This document shows positions 32,218-43,200 of a stretch of 43,493 nucleotides of DNA, one piece after another (positions within the stretch are counted from its first letter, which is position 1; every line of letters begins with the position of its first letter). Position numbers and translations under genes: made by a program. The notes under the pieces are model-generated. The model had not been told where the DNA came from. It made no database searches and saw only the letters and a list, made by a program, of their open reading frames with translations. The stretch is from contig JAJPHV010000009.1 of assembly GCA_021325095.1 (NCBI GenBank), positions 1 through 43,493 of the forward strand, read 5' to 3'. The stretch is from Chloroflexota bacterium (lineage in GTDB: Bacteria; Chloroflexota; Anaerolineae; Aggregatilineales; UBA2796).

Positions 32218-35200
32218 GTGGACATTTTCGAACTAAGGAATCAGCTTATAAGAGATTACGCTGAGTATGCAAGCAGCTTTGTCCACATCCGGGATTCTCG
32301 AATTTATGAGACTGTACAGGAAAGCCTATCAGAAGGAGTTTTTTGGCCCGATCCCCTGATCCAACTGAATCCCACGTTCGAGCGTGGAGGAAGCATTGAT
32401 GATCTGGTCAGGCAGCAGATTCTACACCCCGAGTGCAGCCGTGTCTTCAGGCGCGGGAAAGACCGAGGTGAAGACAGCCCACTCAATCTTCATCGCCACC
32501 AGACCGACGCCATTCTTACGGCGCGAGACGGGCACAATTACATCTTGACAACTGGAACCGGGTCGGGCAAGAGCCTCGCCTATATCGTGCCCATCGTCGA
32601 TCATGTGCTGCGCAGAGGAACCGGCCACGGTATTCAGGCGATTATCGTCTATCCCATGAATGCACTTGCGAATAGCCAGGCTGGAGAGCTACGCAAGTTC
32701 CTACAGGATGGCTATCCAGACGGGAAAGGCCCGGTCAGCTTTGCGCGTTATACCGGACAAGAAAGCGATGAAGAACGTCAGCGGATTATTGCCCATCCAC
32801 CAGACATTTTGCTCACAAATTATGTCATGTTGGAACTGCTAATGACACGCCCGCGAGAGCGGAAATTAATCGAGGGCGCGCGCGGGCTGCGTTTCTTGGT
32901 GTTGGATGAATTGCATACTTATCGAGGACGGCAAGGGGCAGATGTCGCGCTGCTTGTGCGTCGAGTACGCAATCGTCTCGAATCGGGACGGCCCATTCAG
33001 TTTATTGGCACATCGGCAACGCTTGCAAGTGAAGGGACTTACGACGAACAGCGCCTAAAAGTTGCTAAGGTTGGGTCAGAGTTGTTCGGCGTGCCCGTTT
33101 ACCCAGATCACATTATCGGTGAAACCTTGCGTCGTGCTACACCAGAGCGGGATTTGGATAAGCCGGCTTTCCGAAGTGAACTGAGAGAAGTGCTGATGCA
33201 GGGTGAGCGTTTGGTTGCACCGTCTCAGTATCAGGAATTTGTTGAGCATCCTTTATCTTGCTGGATCGAGAGCACCTTTGGTGTGCAGATGCGTGAAGGC
33301 AGGTTAGTACGCAGTACACCGAGCAGCATTCAAGGGAAAGAGGGGGCCGCGCGACGGTTGCATGACCTGACGGGTGTAGATGAAGAGTCCTGTGTCCAGA
33401 TTATTCAACGCTGGCTGCTCGCAGGCTATGAATGCGAACCGAACCCTGAAACTGGATTTCACCCTTTCGCGTTTCGCCTGCACCAATTTATCAGCCCTGG
33501 CGACACAGTTTATGCGACGATTGAACCGGAAGCAGAGCGATACCTGACCCTCAATGGTCAGCAGTTTGTGCCCGGTGATCGAGAGCGTGTGCTGTTTCCC
33601 CTCTGTTTCTGCCGGGAATGCGGGCAGGAATACTATGTCGTTCGCGTTACGACAGGCAGCGATGAGCAACATAAAGTGATGCCGCGCGAATTCCGCGATC
33701 AGCTTGCAGACGATGACACAGAGGCTGGCTATTTATATCTTAGCACCGATAAACCCTGGCCCACAGAGTTCGACGACCTGGTAAAAAAGCTGCCAGACGA
33801 TTGGCTCGAAGAACGCAATGGTGTTCAGCGTGTCAAGTCAAATCGACGTGAGAAACTGCCTCGTGTCGTGCGTGTCCTCGCTAACGGTAACGAGGATGGG
33901 GACGGTCAGATTTGCGCGTATATTCCAGCCCCTTTCCTGTTCTGCGTCAATTGTGGAGTATCTTATGCGCCACGCCAAAACGATTTCGGCAAATTAGCAT
34001 CGCTCAGTTCGGAGGGACGCAGCAGCGCGACCACTATTTTGAGCTTATCCGCAATACGCTCACTGCGCATCAGTGATCTGAAGCCCGAAGCACGCAAGCT
34101 CCTGAGTTTCACCGATAACCGTCAAGATGCTTCTTTGCAGGCGGGACACTTCAACGATTTTGTCGAGTTGGGGTTGTTGCGAGGAGCAATTTATCGGGCG
34201 GTAAGCGATGCGGGAGCCGAAGGCTTGCGCCATGATGCCATTGCCCAGAAGGTCTTTGACACGCTTAATCTCCCACTGCACCTGTATGCAAGCGATCCAT
34301 CTGTACGCTTTCAGGCGCTTCAAGAGACTCAGAAAGCGCTGCGACAGGTTCTCGGTTACCGGATTTATCGAGATTTGCGGCGTGGGTGGCGCATCACTTC
34401 GCCTAATCTGGAGCAGTGTGGATTACTCGAAATTGATTACGACTCGCTGGATGACGTATGTGCGGCTGACGATGTATGGGCAAATTGTCATCCAGCCCTG
34501 GCTCATGCCAGCCCGCAAACACGCAGGCGCATCAGCAGGGTGCTGTTGGACTATCTCCGCCGGGAACTGGCTATCAAAGTGGATTATCTGGATGCGGGTT
34601 ATCAGGAACGCATCCAGCAACAGAGTAGTCAACGTTTGGTCGAACCCTGGGCCATTGACGAAGATGAGCGAATGGAACATGCGACGGTGGTCTTTCCACG
34701 TCCGCGTGGCGACGATGATTATTTAGGCAATCGTTATGTATCGGCACGCGGCGGCTTCGGTCTCTATCTGCGGCGTCCTGGGACATTTCCAGAATTCAAC
34801 CGCCGTACCCATGATTCCATTGATCTGGTTGCGACCGACCTCCTGATTCGTCAACTGCTTGAGGGGCTGCGAGTCGCTGGGCTGGTCGAGATTGTCGTTG
34901 AACCGAAGGACACAACGGACGTGCCCGGTTATCAATTGGTCGCCTCCGCCATGCGTTGGTGTCCGGGGAATGGTGAACGCGGCTTCCATGACCCTATTCG
35001 CGTGCCCAACGAGCCAGAAAGTGGAACCCGTCCGAATCGTTTCTTCGCCGATTTTTACCGTTCGGTCGCTGAGTCCTTGATCGGCCTGGAAGCCCGCGAA
35101 CATACCGCCCAGGTGCCGAATGAGGATCGCATCAAACGTGAGGTGGAATTCCGCGAAGGTCGTCTGCCTATCCTCTACTGTTCACCGACGATGGAACTGG

Positions 35201-37383
35201 GTGTCGATATTGCAGAACTAAACGTCGTCAATTTGCGCAATGTGCCACCCACACCGGCTAACTATGCGCAACGCTCAGGTCGCGCAGGACGAAGCGGGCA
35301 ACCCGCCCTGGTTTTTACCTACTGTTCCAGCGGCAGTCCGCACGACCAGTATTTTTTCCGCCGTCCAGATCGAATGGTCGCTGGCGCAGTTGCACCGCCG
35401 CGCTTAGATTTGACGAACGCGGACCTGCTGCGCGCCCATATCCACGCTATCTGGTTAGCAGAAACGGGGATGTCGCTCGGTGATTCATTGCGGGACATCC
35501 TTGATTTAGCCGGCGATCCGCCATCGCTCGAGTTGCTCCCCGAATGTCGTGAACAGGCCGAATCACTGAGCGCGCGCAGCGCAGCGCGGCAGCGTGCCGC
35601 CGATATATTGGCGACTATTCCCGACCTGGCTAATGCCGATGCGCTCCTTGACGCAACAATGAGTTCGGTGGTTCAGGCTTTCGATTCCACCTGTGACCGC
35701 TGGCGCAACCTCTACTGGGCCGCGTTGCGGCAGGCTGATGTCCAAAACAAGATTATCCGAGACGCCTCACGCAGCGCCAGCGACAAACAGCAGGCAGTGC
35801 GACTGCGCCGTGAAGCTGAAGCACAGCTGAAGTTGCTCACCGAGATTGACAGCCTGGCCCAGTCGGATTTCTACAGCTATCGCTACTTCGCCACCGAAGG
35901 TTTTTTGCCAGGCTATAGCTTTCCAAGACTGCCCATTTCGGCGTTCATTCCTGCCCGGCGCACCCGTCAACGGGACGAGTTTCTGTCACGTCCACGTTTT
36001 CTGGCAATCTCCGAATTTGGCCCGCGTGCCATCATCTACCATGAAGGTTCACGTTACCTCATTAACCAGATTATTATGCCAGTGTCGGTGAGCGAAGACG
36101 ATGAACCGCTAACCACACAAGTCAAGCAGTGTAGCAACTGCGGTTATCTGCACCCATTGCGTCCAGGTGTAAATTTCGATTTGTGCGAACGCTGTGGGAT
36201 GCCACTCGACCTGGCACTTTCGCCGCTGCTTCGTTTGCAGAATGTGGTCACTCGCCGCCGTGACCGCATTAACTCTGACGAAGAAGAGCGATTGCGGCTG
36301 GGCTACGAAATTCGCACGGGTGTGCGTTTCGCGCAGAAAGATGGACGCGCTGCGGCAACCACAGCCCGTGTAGTCGGTGAAGAAGGGGAATTGGTTCGCC
36401 TGACCTATTCCTCGTCGGCAACCTTATGGCGTATTAACCTCGGTTGGGCGCGACGCAAAAACAAATATCAGTATGGCTTTGTTCTCGATATTGAGCGTGG
36501 CTACTGGGCACGAAATGACCAGGTTGAAGATGATCCAACCGATCCCATGTCGGAGCGCACCCGGCGCGTGATTCCTTATGTGGAGGATAGTCGGAACTGT
36601 CTCCTGTTTGAGCCGCGCATTCCGCTTGAACTAGAGGATTTAGCTTCCCTACAAGCGGCCTTAAAGCGTGCGATAGAGGCACACTATCAGTTGGAAGACA
36701 ACGAACTGGCCGCCGAACCACTGCCCGATAGCTCAGAACGTCGGCTCATCCTCTTCTACGAGTCAGCAGAAGGCGGCGCAGGGGTTTTACGACGATTGGT
36801 GGATGAACCCGGGGCGCTCGTGGAGATTGCGCGTGCAGCATTGGACTTGTGTCACTTCGATCCTGATACAGGAGAAGACCTCCATCGAGCGAAACGCGCC
36901 CAGGAGGACTGTGAAGCTGCGTGCTATGACTGTTTGCTCAGTTATGGTAATCAGCGCGAGCATCCACTGCTGGATCGGCAGCGCATTCGAGACCTGCTGC
37001 TGGCGCTGACAAAATCACGGGTCGAAACCAGCCCGACCACAGAAACACGCGCGACCCATCTGGAAACATTGCTGCGGTTGTGCGACTCCGACCTGGAACG
37101 CAAATGGCTATCGTATCTCGATGAACGTGGTTATCGTCTGCCCGACGATGCACAAACCTTATTCGATGAATGTTCGGCAAGGGTAGATTTTCTTTACCGC
37201 AATCAGTATACCGTGATCCTGATCGACGGTTCACCGCATGATTATCCTCATCGCCAACAACTCGATGCGCGACAGACTGAGTGTTTGGAAGATGCAGGAT
37301 TCATCGTCATTCGCTTTGGATACCGTGATGATTGGGAAACTATCATCAAGCAAAATCCCCACATTTTTGGAGAAGGTCTATGA
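32218..37383 (+). CDS. DEAD/DEAH-type helicase with DUF1998-like domain and Vsr/DUF559-like C-terminus
   Basis: 1721 residues. Superfamily 2 helicase motifs: Walker A TGTGSGKS at 112-119, DELH at 230-233, SAT at 266-268, and the C-terminal pair ELGVDIAELNVVN and QRSGRAGRSG. The segment LSFTDNRQDASLQAGHFND is typical of MrfA/DUF1998 helicases. Zinc-type Cys clusters lie near 465 (CRECG), 575 (CVNCG) and 1305-1330 (CSNCG, CERCG). The DUF1998-like part (about 1510-1590) has YESAEGGAGVL and CEAACYDCLLSYG. The last 73 residues resemble a Vsr/DUF559 nuclease: Asp1657 (RVDFLY), Asp1670 (LIDG), His1674, Asp1683 and Arg1685, but Leu replaces the usual Glu two residues before Asp1670. GTG 32218 has AGGAG 11 bases upstream; in-frame starts from 32092 lack one. 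First gene of a probable defence operon; it overlaps the next by ATGA. Confidence 0.88.
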   Translation: MDIFELRNQLIRDYAEYASSFVHIRDSRIYETVQESLSEGVFWPDPLIQLNPTFERGGSIDDLVRQQILHPECSRVFRRGKDRGEDSPLNLHRHQTDAILTARDGHNYILTTGTGSGKSLAYIVPIVDHVLRRGTGHGIQAIIVYPMNALANSQAGELRKFLQDGYPDGKGPVSFARYTGQESDEERQRIIAHPPDILLTNYVMLELLMTRPRERKLIEGARGLRFLVLDELHTYRGRQGADVALLVRRVRNRLESGRPIQFIGTSATLASEGTYDEQRLKVAKVGSELFGVPVYPDHIIGETLRRATPERDLDKPAFRSELREVLMQGERLVAPSQYQEFVEHPLSCWIESTFGVQMREGRLVRSTPSSIQGKEGAARRLHDLTGVDEESCVQIIQRWLLAGYECEPNPETGFHPFAFRLHQFISPGDTVYATIEPEAERYLTLNGQQFVPGDRERVLFPLCFCRECGQEYYVVRVTTGSDEQHKVMPREFRDQLADDDTEAGYLYLSTDKPWPTEFDDLVKKLPDDWLEERNGVQRVKSNRREKLPRVVRVLANGNEDGDGQICAYIPAPFLFCVNCGVSYAPRQNDFGKLASLSSEGRSSATTILSLSAIRSLRISDLKPEARKLLSFTDNRQDASLQAGHFNDFVELGLLRGAIYRAVSDAGAEGLRHDAIAQKVFDTLNLPLHLYASDPSVRFQALQETQKALRQVLGYRIYRDLRRGWRITSPNLEQCGLLEIDYDSLDDVCAADDVWANCHPALAHASPQTRRRISRVLLDYLRRELAIKVDYLDAGYQERIQQQSSQRLVEPWAIDEDERMEHATVVFPRPRGDDDYLGNRYVSARGGFGLYLRRPGTFPEFNRRTHDSIDLVATDLLIRQLLEGLRVAGLVEIVVEPKDTTDVPGYQLVASAMRWCPGNGERGFHDPIRVPNEPESGTRPNRFFADFYRSVAESLIGLEAREHTAQVPNEDRIKREVEFREGRLPILYCSPTMELGVDIAELNVVNLRNVPPTPANYAQRSGRAGRSGQPALVFTYCSSGSPHDQYFFRRPDRMVAGAVAPPRLDLTNADLLRAHIHAIWLAETGMSLGDSLRDILDLAGDPPSLELLPECREQAESLSARSAARQRAADILATIPDLANADALLDATMSSVVQAFDSTCDRWRNLYWAALRQADVQNKIIRDASRSASDKQQAVRLRREAEAQLKLLTEIDSLAQSDFYSYRYFATEGFLPGYSFPRLPISAFIPARRTRQRDEFLSRPRFLAISEFGPRAIIYHEGSRYLINQIIMPVSVSEDDEPLTTQVKQCSNCGYLHPLRPGVNFDLCERCGMPLDLALSPLLRLQNVVTRRRDRINSDEEERLRLGYEIRTGVRFAQKDGRAAATTARVVGEEGELVRLTYSSSATLWRINLGWARRKNKYQYGFVLDIERGYWARNDQVEDDPTDPMSERTRRVIPYVEDSRNCLLFEPRIPLELEDLASLQAALKRAIEAHYQLEDNELAAEPLPDSSERRLILFYESAEGGAGVLRRLVDEPGALVEIARAALDLCHFDPDTGEDLHRAKRAQEDCEAACYDCLLSYGNQREHPLLDRQRIRDLLLALTKSRVETSPTTETRATHLETLLRLCDSDLERKWLSYLDERGYRLPDDAQTLFDECSARVDFLYRNQYTVILIDGSPHDYPHRQQLDARQTECLEDAGFIVIRFGYRDDWETIIKQNPHIFGEGL

Positions 37384-40226
37384 ATCATGCGGCAGGCACT
37401 CTTGTTCGTGTCCGAGGGCGAGAGTGGGTCGTTCTACCAGGCTCTACCGAAAGCCTGGTATTGCTCCGTCCTCTAGGTGGTACAGACGATGAGCAAATCG
37501 GTATTCATACAGCGCTAGACGCGGTTGAACCGGCCACTTTTGAACTACCTCGTCCTGAACAGGTCGGTGATTATCGATCCGCAAAATTGCTGCGCGATGC
37601 AGTTCGGTTGGGATTCAGGTCTAGCGCAGGCCCATTCCGTTCGTTTGCTCGAATAGCTGTTGAACCAAGACCCTATCAGCTTGTTCCTCTGCTGATGGCG
37701 CTCAAACTCAATCCTGTCCGTGTCCTGATTGCCGACGACGTTGGAATCGGCAAAACCATCGAGGCTTGCCTGATCGCTCGTGAGTTGCTAGATCGCGGCG
37801 AAATCGAGCGGATGGCGGTACTTTGCCCGCCGCAATTAGCGGAGCAGTGGCAGGCCGAGCTGCGTGAGAAGTTCTTCATAGAAGCTGAACTTGTACTTCC
37901 CGGAACCGTTGCACGCCTGGAACGAAAAAAGCGTATTCGCATGGGCGAGTCGCTATTTGAGCACTACCCTTATGTAGTCGTATCCACTGACTTCATAAAA
38001 TCTGACCGCCGCCGCGAGGAGTTTTTACGGACCGCGCCCGAATTTATCATCGTGGATGAAGCGCACACTGTCGTTAATGCCACTGAACACCGGGGAAATA
38101 GACATCAGCGTTTCCAACTGGTCTCCGGTTTGGCGAAGGATCCTTCGCGCCATCTTGTCTTCGTGACGGCTACGCCACACAGCGGAAATGAATCGGCGTT
38201 TCGATCCCTGCTTGAGCTTTTGAAGCCAGAGTTTGGCGACTTACCAGAGGACTTGAGTGGACGCGAGAACGAGGCTATTCGCCGTGAACTGGCACAGCAT
38301 CTTGTCCAACGCAGACGCGCCGATATACGCTCCTACCTGGAATCGACAACCCCGTTCCCTGAACGCCAATATACCGAAACAACCTACCGCTTATCTGAAG
38401 AATATAAGCAACTGTTTGGGCGCGTCCTTCGTTATGCACGGGAGACCATCTCCACGCCCGCAGAAGGCTATCGCCAGCGCGTGCGTTGGTGGTCTGTCCT
38501 GGCGCTTTTGAGTGCGCTCGCTTCAAGCCCGGCGGCTGCTGTAGAAACCCTGCGCAATCGAGCCGCAACAACCGACGCCCGGAACATTGATGAGGTCGAT
38601 GAAATTGGCCGTCAAACTGTTCTTGACTTAATGGACACCGAATCTGCTGAAGGCATCGACATTGTACCGGGGTCTGACATTGGGGAATTGGCGGAAGACG
38701 AAGTAAACAATCGGCGGCGGTTGCTCGACATGGCGCGCGAAGCGGCTGCCTTGATGGGCAAGAAAGACCGAAAGTTACAGCAGAGCGTAGGGATCGTCAA
38801 ATCGCTTCTGGATGAAGGCTATAGCCCCATCGTCTTCTGTCGTTTTATCCCCACCGTGGACTACGTGACTGCTGAACTCAGGCGCAACTTGCCCAACGTT
38901 GAGGTCATCGGCGTCACCGGGTTGCTGCCCTCGGCAGAGCGAGAACAGCGGGTTTCGCAGCTTGCCAGGTCGTCGCAGCGGGTTCTGGTCTGCACCGATT
39001 GCCTGAGTGAAGGCATAAACCTGCAAAAAGACTTCAATGCCGTCCTCCACTATGATTTGTCCTGGAATCCTACACGCCATGAACAACGCGAAGGGCGCAT
39101 TGATCGCTATGGGCAGCCACGTCCGACAGTCAAGGTCGTGACCTATTATGGCATTGATAATCAGATTGACGGCGTGATTCTCGACGTTTTGCTGCGAAAG
39201 CACAAGGCGATCCGCGACTCGTTGGGCATCTCCGTACCGCTCCCCGGCGACATCTCGCAGATAGTCGAGGCCATTTTTGAGGGGCTTCTCCTGCGAGACC
39301 GATCCCACCAGTCAGCAGAACAGCTTCTATTACTACCAGAGGATGTCATGCGGCCGGAAAGGACTGCTCTGAGCCTGCAATGGGAGAGTGTCAAGGAACG
39401 TGAAAAGCGCTCCCGAACCATGTTTGCCCAGCAGACTATCCGTGTGGATGAGGTTAAAGCGGAACTGGAAGCGGCGCAAAAAGCAGTCGGCTCTGGAACA
39501 GACGTGGCTGAGTTTATGATGGATGCGGTGCGGATGTACGGTGGTTTTGTTTCCGTAAATGGTGCGGTGGAATTTGACCTCACCGAGACGCCGCGCGGGT
39601 TGCGCGAAGCGATGGGCAGCCAGGTCAGGTTCGCGGCACGCTTTGATCAGATACCCGTGAAAGGCGATCAACTCTATCTGACCCGTACCCATCCTATCGT
39701 TGAAGGATTAGCCGCCTATGTGATGGATACCGCGCTTGATCCCGAAACCGATGAAGAGGAGGCGCGAGCCAGGCGGAGCGGCGCAATCCGCACCGTCCAC
39801 GTGGAAACGCGGACGACGCTGCTGTTGCTGCGTTTTCGATACCACCTTCTGACACAGCGCGGAGACCGCGAGCAGCAATTACTGTGTGAGGACAGTCTGG
39901 TTCTGGCCTTTGAGGGGTCACCGGAAAATGCTCGATGGCTGGACAATGAAACAGCGGAAAAGCTCCTGGCTATCAAACTCAGTCAGCAAGATGAGAACAT
40001 CGCTCGTGCCCAGGCCGAAATCTTCGTGCGCAGAGTCATCGATGGGTTTGACCACATCGCTCCCCACTTGAACGAGATTGCCCAGTTTCACGGAGATAGA
40101 TTGCTGGAAGCCCACCGCCGTGTGCGTGCTGCGGCCCGAATGACGGGTATTCGATACGAGATCGTGCCGCAACTTCCGCCCGATGTGCTGGGCATCTATG
40201 TTTATCTTCCGGCGAAGGGGAAATAA
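37380..40226 (+). CDS. SNF2-family helicase, DISARM DrmD-like
   Basis: 948 residues. It is a Swi2/Snf2 translocase with motif I DDVGIGKTIEA (119-129), DEAH at 226-229, TATPH at 263-267, motif V CTDCLSEGINLQ (538-549) and motif VI HEQREGRIDRYGQ (567-579). The overall form resembles RapA/HepA and DISARM DrmD, with a short N-terminal beta region before motif I (LVRVRGREWVVLP). The long C-terminal part (about 650-948) is mixed, with few recognisable motifs. Such proteins move along duplex DNA without unwinding it and in DISARM act with a methylase. ATG 37380 overlaps the previous stop (ATGA), indicating translational coupling. The methylase begins 2 bases after its stop. The DrmD assignment rests on family feel and gene context. 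Confidence 0.87.
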   Translation: MNHAAGTLVRVRGREWVVLPGSTESLVLLRPLGGTDDEQIGIHTALDAVEPATFELPRPEQVGDYRSAKLLRDAVRLGFRSSAGPFRSFARIAVEPRPYQLVPLLMALKLNPVRVLIADDVGIGKTIEACLIARELLDRGEIERMAVLCPPQLAEQWQAELREKFFIEAELVLPGTVARLERKKRIRMGESLFEHYPYVVVSTDFIKSDRRREEFLRTAPEFIIVDEAHTVVNATEHRGNRHQRFQLVSGLAKDPSRHLVFVTATPHSGNESAFRSLLELLKPEFGDLPEDLSGRENEAIRRELAQHLVQRRRADIRSYLESTTPFPERQYTETTYRLSEEYKQLFGRVLRYARETISTPAEGYRQRVRWWSVLALLSALASSPAAAVETLRNRAATTDARNIDEVDEIGRQTVLDLMDTESAEGIDIVPGSDIGELAEDEVNNRRRLLDMAREAAALMGKKDRKLQQSVGIVKSLLDEGYSPIVFCRFIPTVDYVTAELRRNLPNVEVIGVTGLLPSAEREQRVSQLARSSQRVLVCTDCLSEGINLQKDFNAVLHYDLSWNPTRHEQREGRIDRYGQPRPTVKVVTYYGIDNQIDGVILDVLLRKHKAIRDSLGISVPLPGDISQIVEAIFEGLLLRDRSHQSAEQLLLLPEDVMRPERTALSLQWESVKEREKRSRTMFAQQTIRVDEVKAELEAAQKAVGSGTDVAEFMMDAVRMYGGFVSVNGAVEFDLTETPRGLREAMGSQVRFAARFDQIPVKGDQLYLTRTHPIVEGLAAYVMDTALDPETDEEEARARRSGAIRTVHVETRTTLLLLRFRYHLLTQRGDREQQLLCEDSLVLAFEGSPENARWLDNETAEKLLAIKLSQQDENIARAQAEIFVRRVIDGFDHIAPHLNEIAQFHGDRLLEAHRRVRAAARMTGIRYEIVPQLPPDVLGIYVYLPAKGK

Positions 40227-40228
40227 GC

Positions 40229-43200
40229 ATGGCAGTCAGAATGCTTGATGAGTTCACCACCGTTCGCACTGAAGGATTGCTGCTGCCACCGGAACTCCTG
40301 CAACGGATTGTTGATCCCGACTCCGGGCTGGACGGACGAACGCCCAGCGATTACCACCTCTCCGGTGAACGCATTAACGAGGCCATCAGCAATGCCTGGA
40401 ATCGGGCAAGAGCAGCCTGGCGGAACTTCAAGGCTGCTCAGGCCATGCTGCCAGAGAGCGATGCGGGCACAACCATCACCCGCGAACGGTGGCTGCTGCC
40501 CCTATTCACCGCATTGGATTATGGGCGGCTGCAAACGGCGACTGCGGTCACCATTGACGGACGGGCCTACCCGATCTCGCACCGGTGGGGAGATTTGCCC
40601 ATCCACCTGGTCAGCTTCCGTATTGACCTGGACAGGCGAGCGCCCGGCGTCTCCGGCGCAGCCGCGAGCAGTCCCCACGGCCTCATGCAGAGTTTTCTGA
40701 ACCACAGCCCGGAACATACCTGGGGCTTCGTTTCAAACGGCTACCGACTGCGGGTGCTACGCGATAACAGCAGCCTGACCCGCCAGGCATACCTCGAATT
40801 CAACCTTGAAGGGATGATGGAGGGGGAGGTCTATCCCGACTTTGTGTTGTTCTGGATGGTTTGCCATCAGTCGCGCGTGGAGGGGAACCGGGCCGACGAC
40901 TACTGGCTGGAAAAATGGGCGCGAACCGCCGACGAACAGGGCAAACGCGCCCTCGACCAACTGCGCGACAGCGTGGAAGCGGCGATTCGGGCGCTCGGCA
41001 CTGGCTTTATCAAACATCCCAGAAACCGGGAACTGCGCGAAAAACTGCGTTCGGGTGCGCTTGACAGGCAGGACTACTACCGGCAGCTTCTCCGGCTGGT
41101 GTACCGGCTGCTGTTCCTGTTTGCCGCCGAAGATCGGGAACTGCTGCTTGACCCGGAAGCCGACGATAACGCCCAGGAACTTTATTTGAAGCATTATTCC
41201 GTTCGCCGCGTGCGAGAAGTCGCAGAGCATTTTCGAGGGACGACCCACTCTGACCAGTTCGAGGGGCTGCGGCTCGTGATGCGGCTGGTCGGCGGATACG
41301 ACAACGGGAAGGCCAAAATACTGGGGTTGCCTGTCCTGGGCAGCGCCTTGTTCGATGATAAGTTCGTTCAGGACATCATCGACTGCAAGATCGCCAACCG
41401 CGATCTGCTGGAAGCCATTCGCGCCCTCGCCTTCATCCAGGATAGGGAAACGGGCACGCTTCGCCCCATTGACTACAAGCACCTGGGGCCGGAGGAACTC
41501 GGCGGGGTTTACGAATCGCTGTTGGAACTCCACCCGGAAGTGAACCTGGCGGCACAGCGCTTCGAGCTTGAGACCGCTGGCGGCCATGATCGCAAGACGA
41601 CGGGTTCCTACTTCACCCCGCCTGCGTTGATCAACGCGCTGCTGGATTCGGCGTTAATGCCTGTTCTCAATGAAGCCCGCCAGTCCCGCGACCCGGAATC
41701 GGCTATTCTGGCCCTCAAAATCTGTGACCCTGCCTGCGGCAGCGGCTCGTTCCTGATCGCGGCGGCCCACCGTATTGCTCATGCATTGGCGCAAGTGCGG
41801 GCGGGTGGCGATGAACCGCCGCCCTCACTGGTGCGCACGGCGCTGCGCCAGGTGATCGGGAACTGCATTTACGGGGTGGACATCAACCCGATGTCGGTGG
41901 AACTGTGCAAAGTCAACCTGTGGATCGAGGCGCTTGACCCCGGCAAGCCGCTGTCGTTCCTCGACCACCATATCAAGGTCGGCAACAGCCTGCTGGGAAC
42001 CACCCCGGCGCTGATGGCGAAAGGCATCCCCGACGGCGCATTCGAGCCATTGGAGGGCGATGATAGGGCACTGACCGCGAAACTTCGCAAGCAAAACCGG
42101 AGCGAACGCAAGACATTGGAAAGCGGCCAGCTGACCATGTTCGACCTGTTTGATCTGTCCGCGAACCAGGCAGCCCTGACCAGAGCCGTGAGCGAGGTCG
42201 ATGAGATCGAAGACATTCGTATCGCCGGGATACGCGCCAAAGAAGCCCAGTGGCAGGCGCTGGCGAACGACCCGGAATACATCCGCGCCCACCTGCTGGC
42301 GGATGCGTGGTGTGCAGCGTTTGTGTGGGAACGCAGACCGGATACCGGTGTGCCGCCGCTGACCCAGTTTGTGTACCAGCGCCTGTGCCAAGACCCCTTT
42401 GCGTCCGAATTTGAACCGATCCGCCGCATCGTGGTGCAGTTGCGGGAACAGTACGGCTTCTTTCACTGGCACATCGAGTTTCCAGGCGTGTTTGAAGTGC
42501 CAGCGGAACTGGACAGCGCCGAAAACGAACAATGTGGCTGGAATGGCGGCTTTGATTGTGTGCTGGGTAATCCGCCCTGGGAACAAATTCAGCTTGATGA
42601 TCGGGAGTTCTTCGCGGAACGTGCGCCAGAAATCGCCCAAGCCTTGAACATGTCTGAACGCAAGAAAATGTTGAATCAATTTGCGAAGGCCGATCCTTAC
42701 GCCTACTCACTTTATGTCCAGGCCGTGCGAGCCAATGACGGCATCAAGCATTTTTGTCATGCAAGTGGACGCTATCCCTTAACCAGTTTCGGGCGCTTGA
42801 ATACTGCACCGCTGTTCTGTGAAGCAGGATTGAGCATTATCAACCGTGAAGGCTACTCAGCCTTGATTGTGCCAACAGGCATCGCTACCGATTCGTTTAA
42901 TCAATATTTTTTTAACCATATTGTGGACACGGGCGCGTTGAGTAGTCTTTACGACTTCGAGAACCGCGATGCCATTTTCCCTGGTGTACACCGCAGTTAT
43001 AAATTCTGCCTGCTGACCATAGCAGGCAGCGCCGCGCCCGCCCAACGAGGAGCAACCTTCGTCTTCTTCGCCCAGAATGTGGGCGATCTGGACGATCCCG
43101 AAAAGCGTTTCACCCTCTCGGCGGAGGATATTCGGCTGCTCAATCCAAACACGCGAACAACGCCGATATTTCGTTCAAAGCGTGATGCCGACCTCACCAA

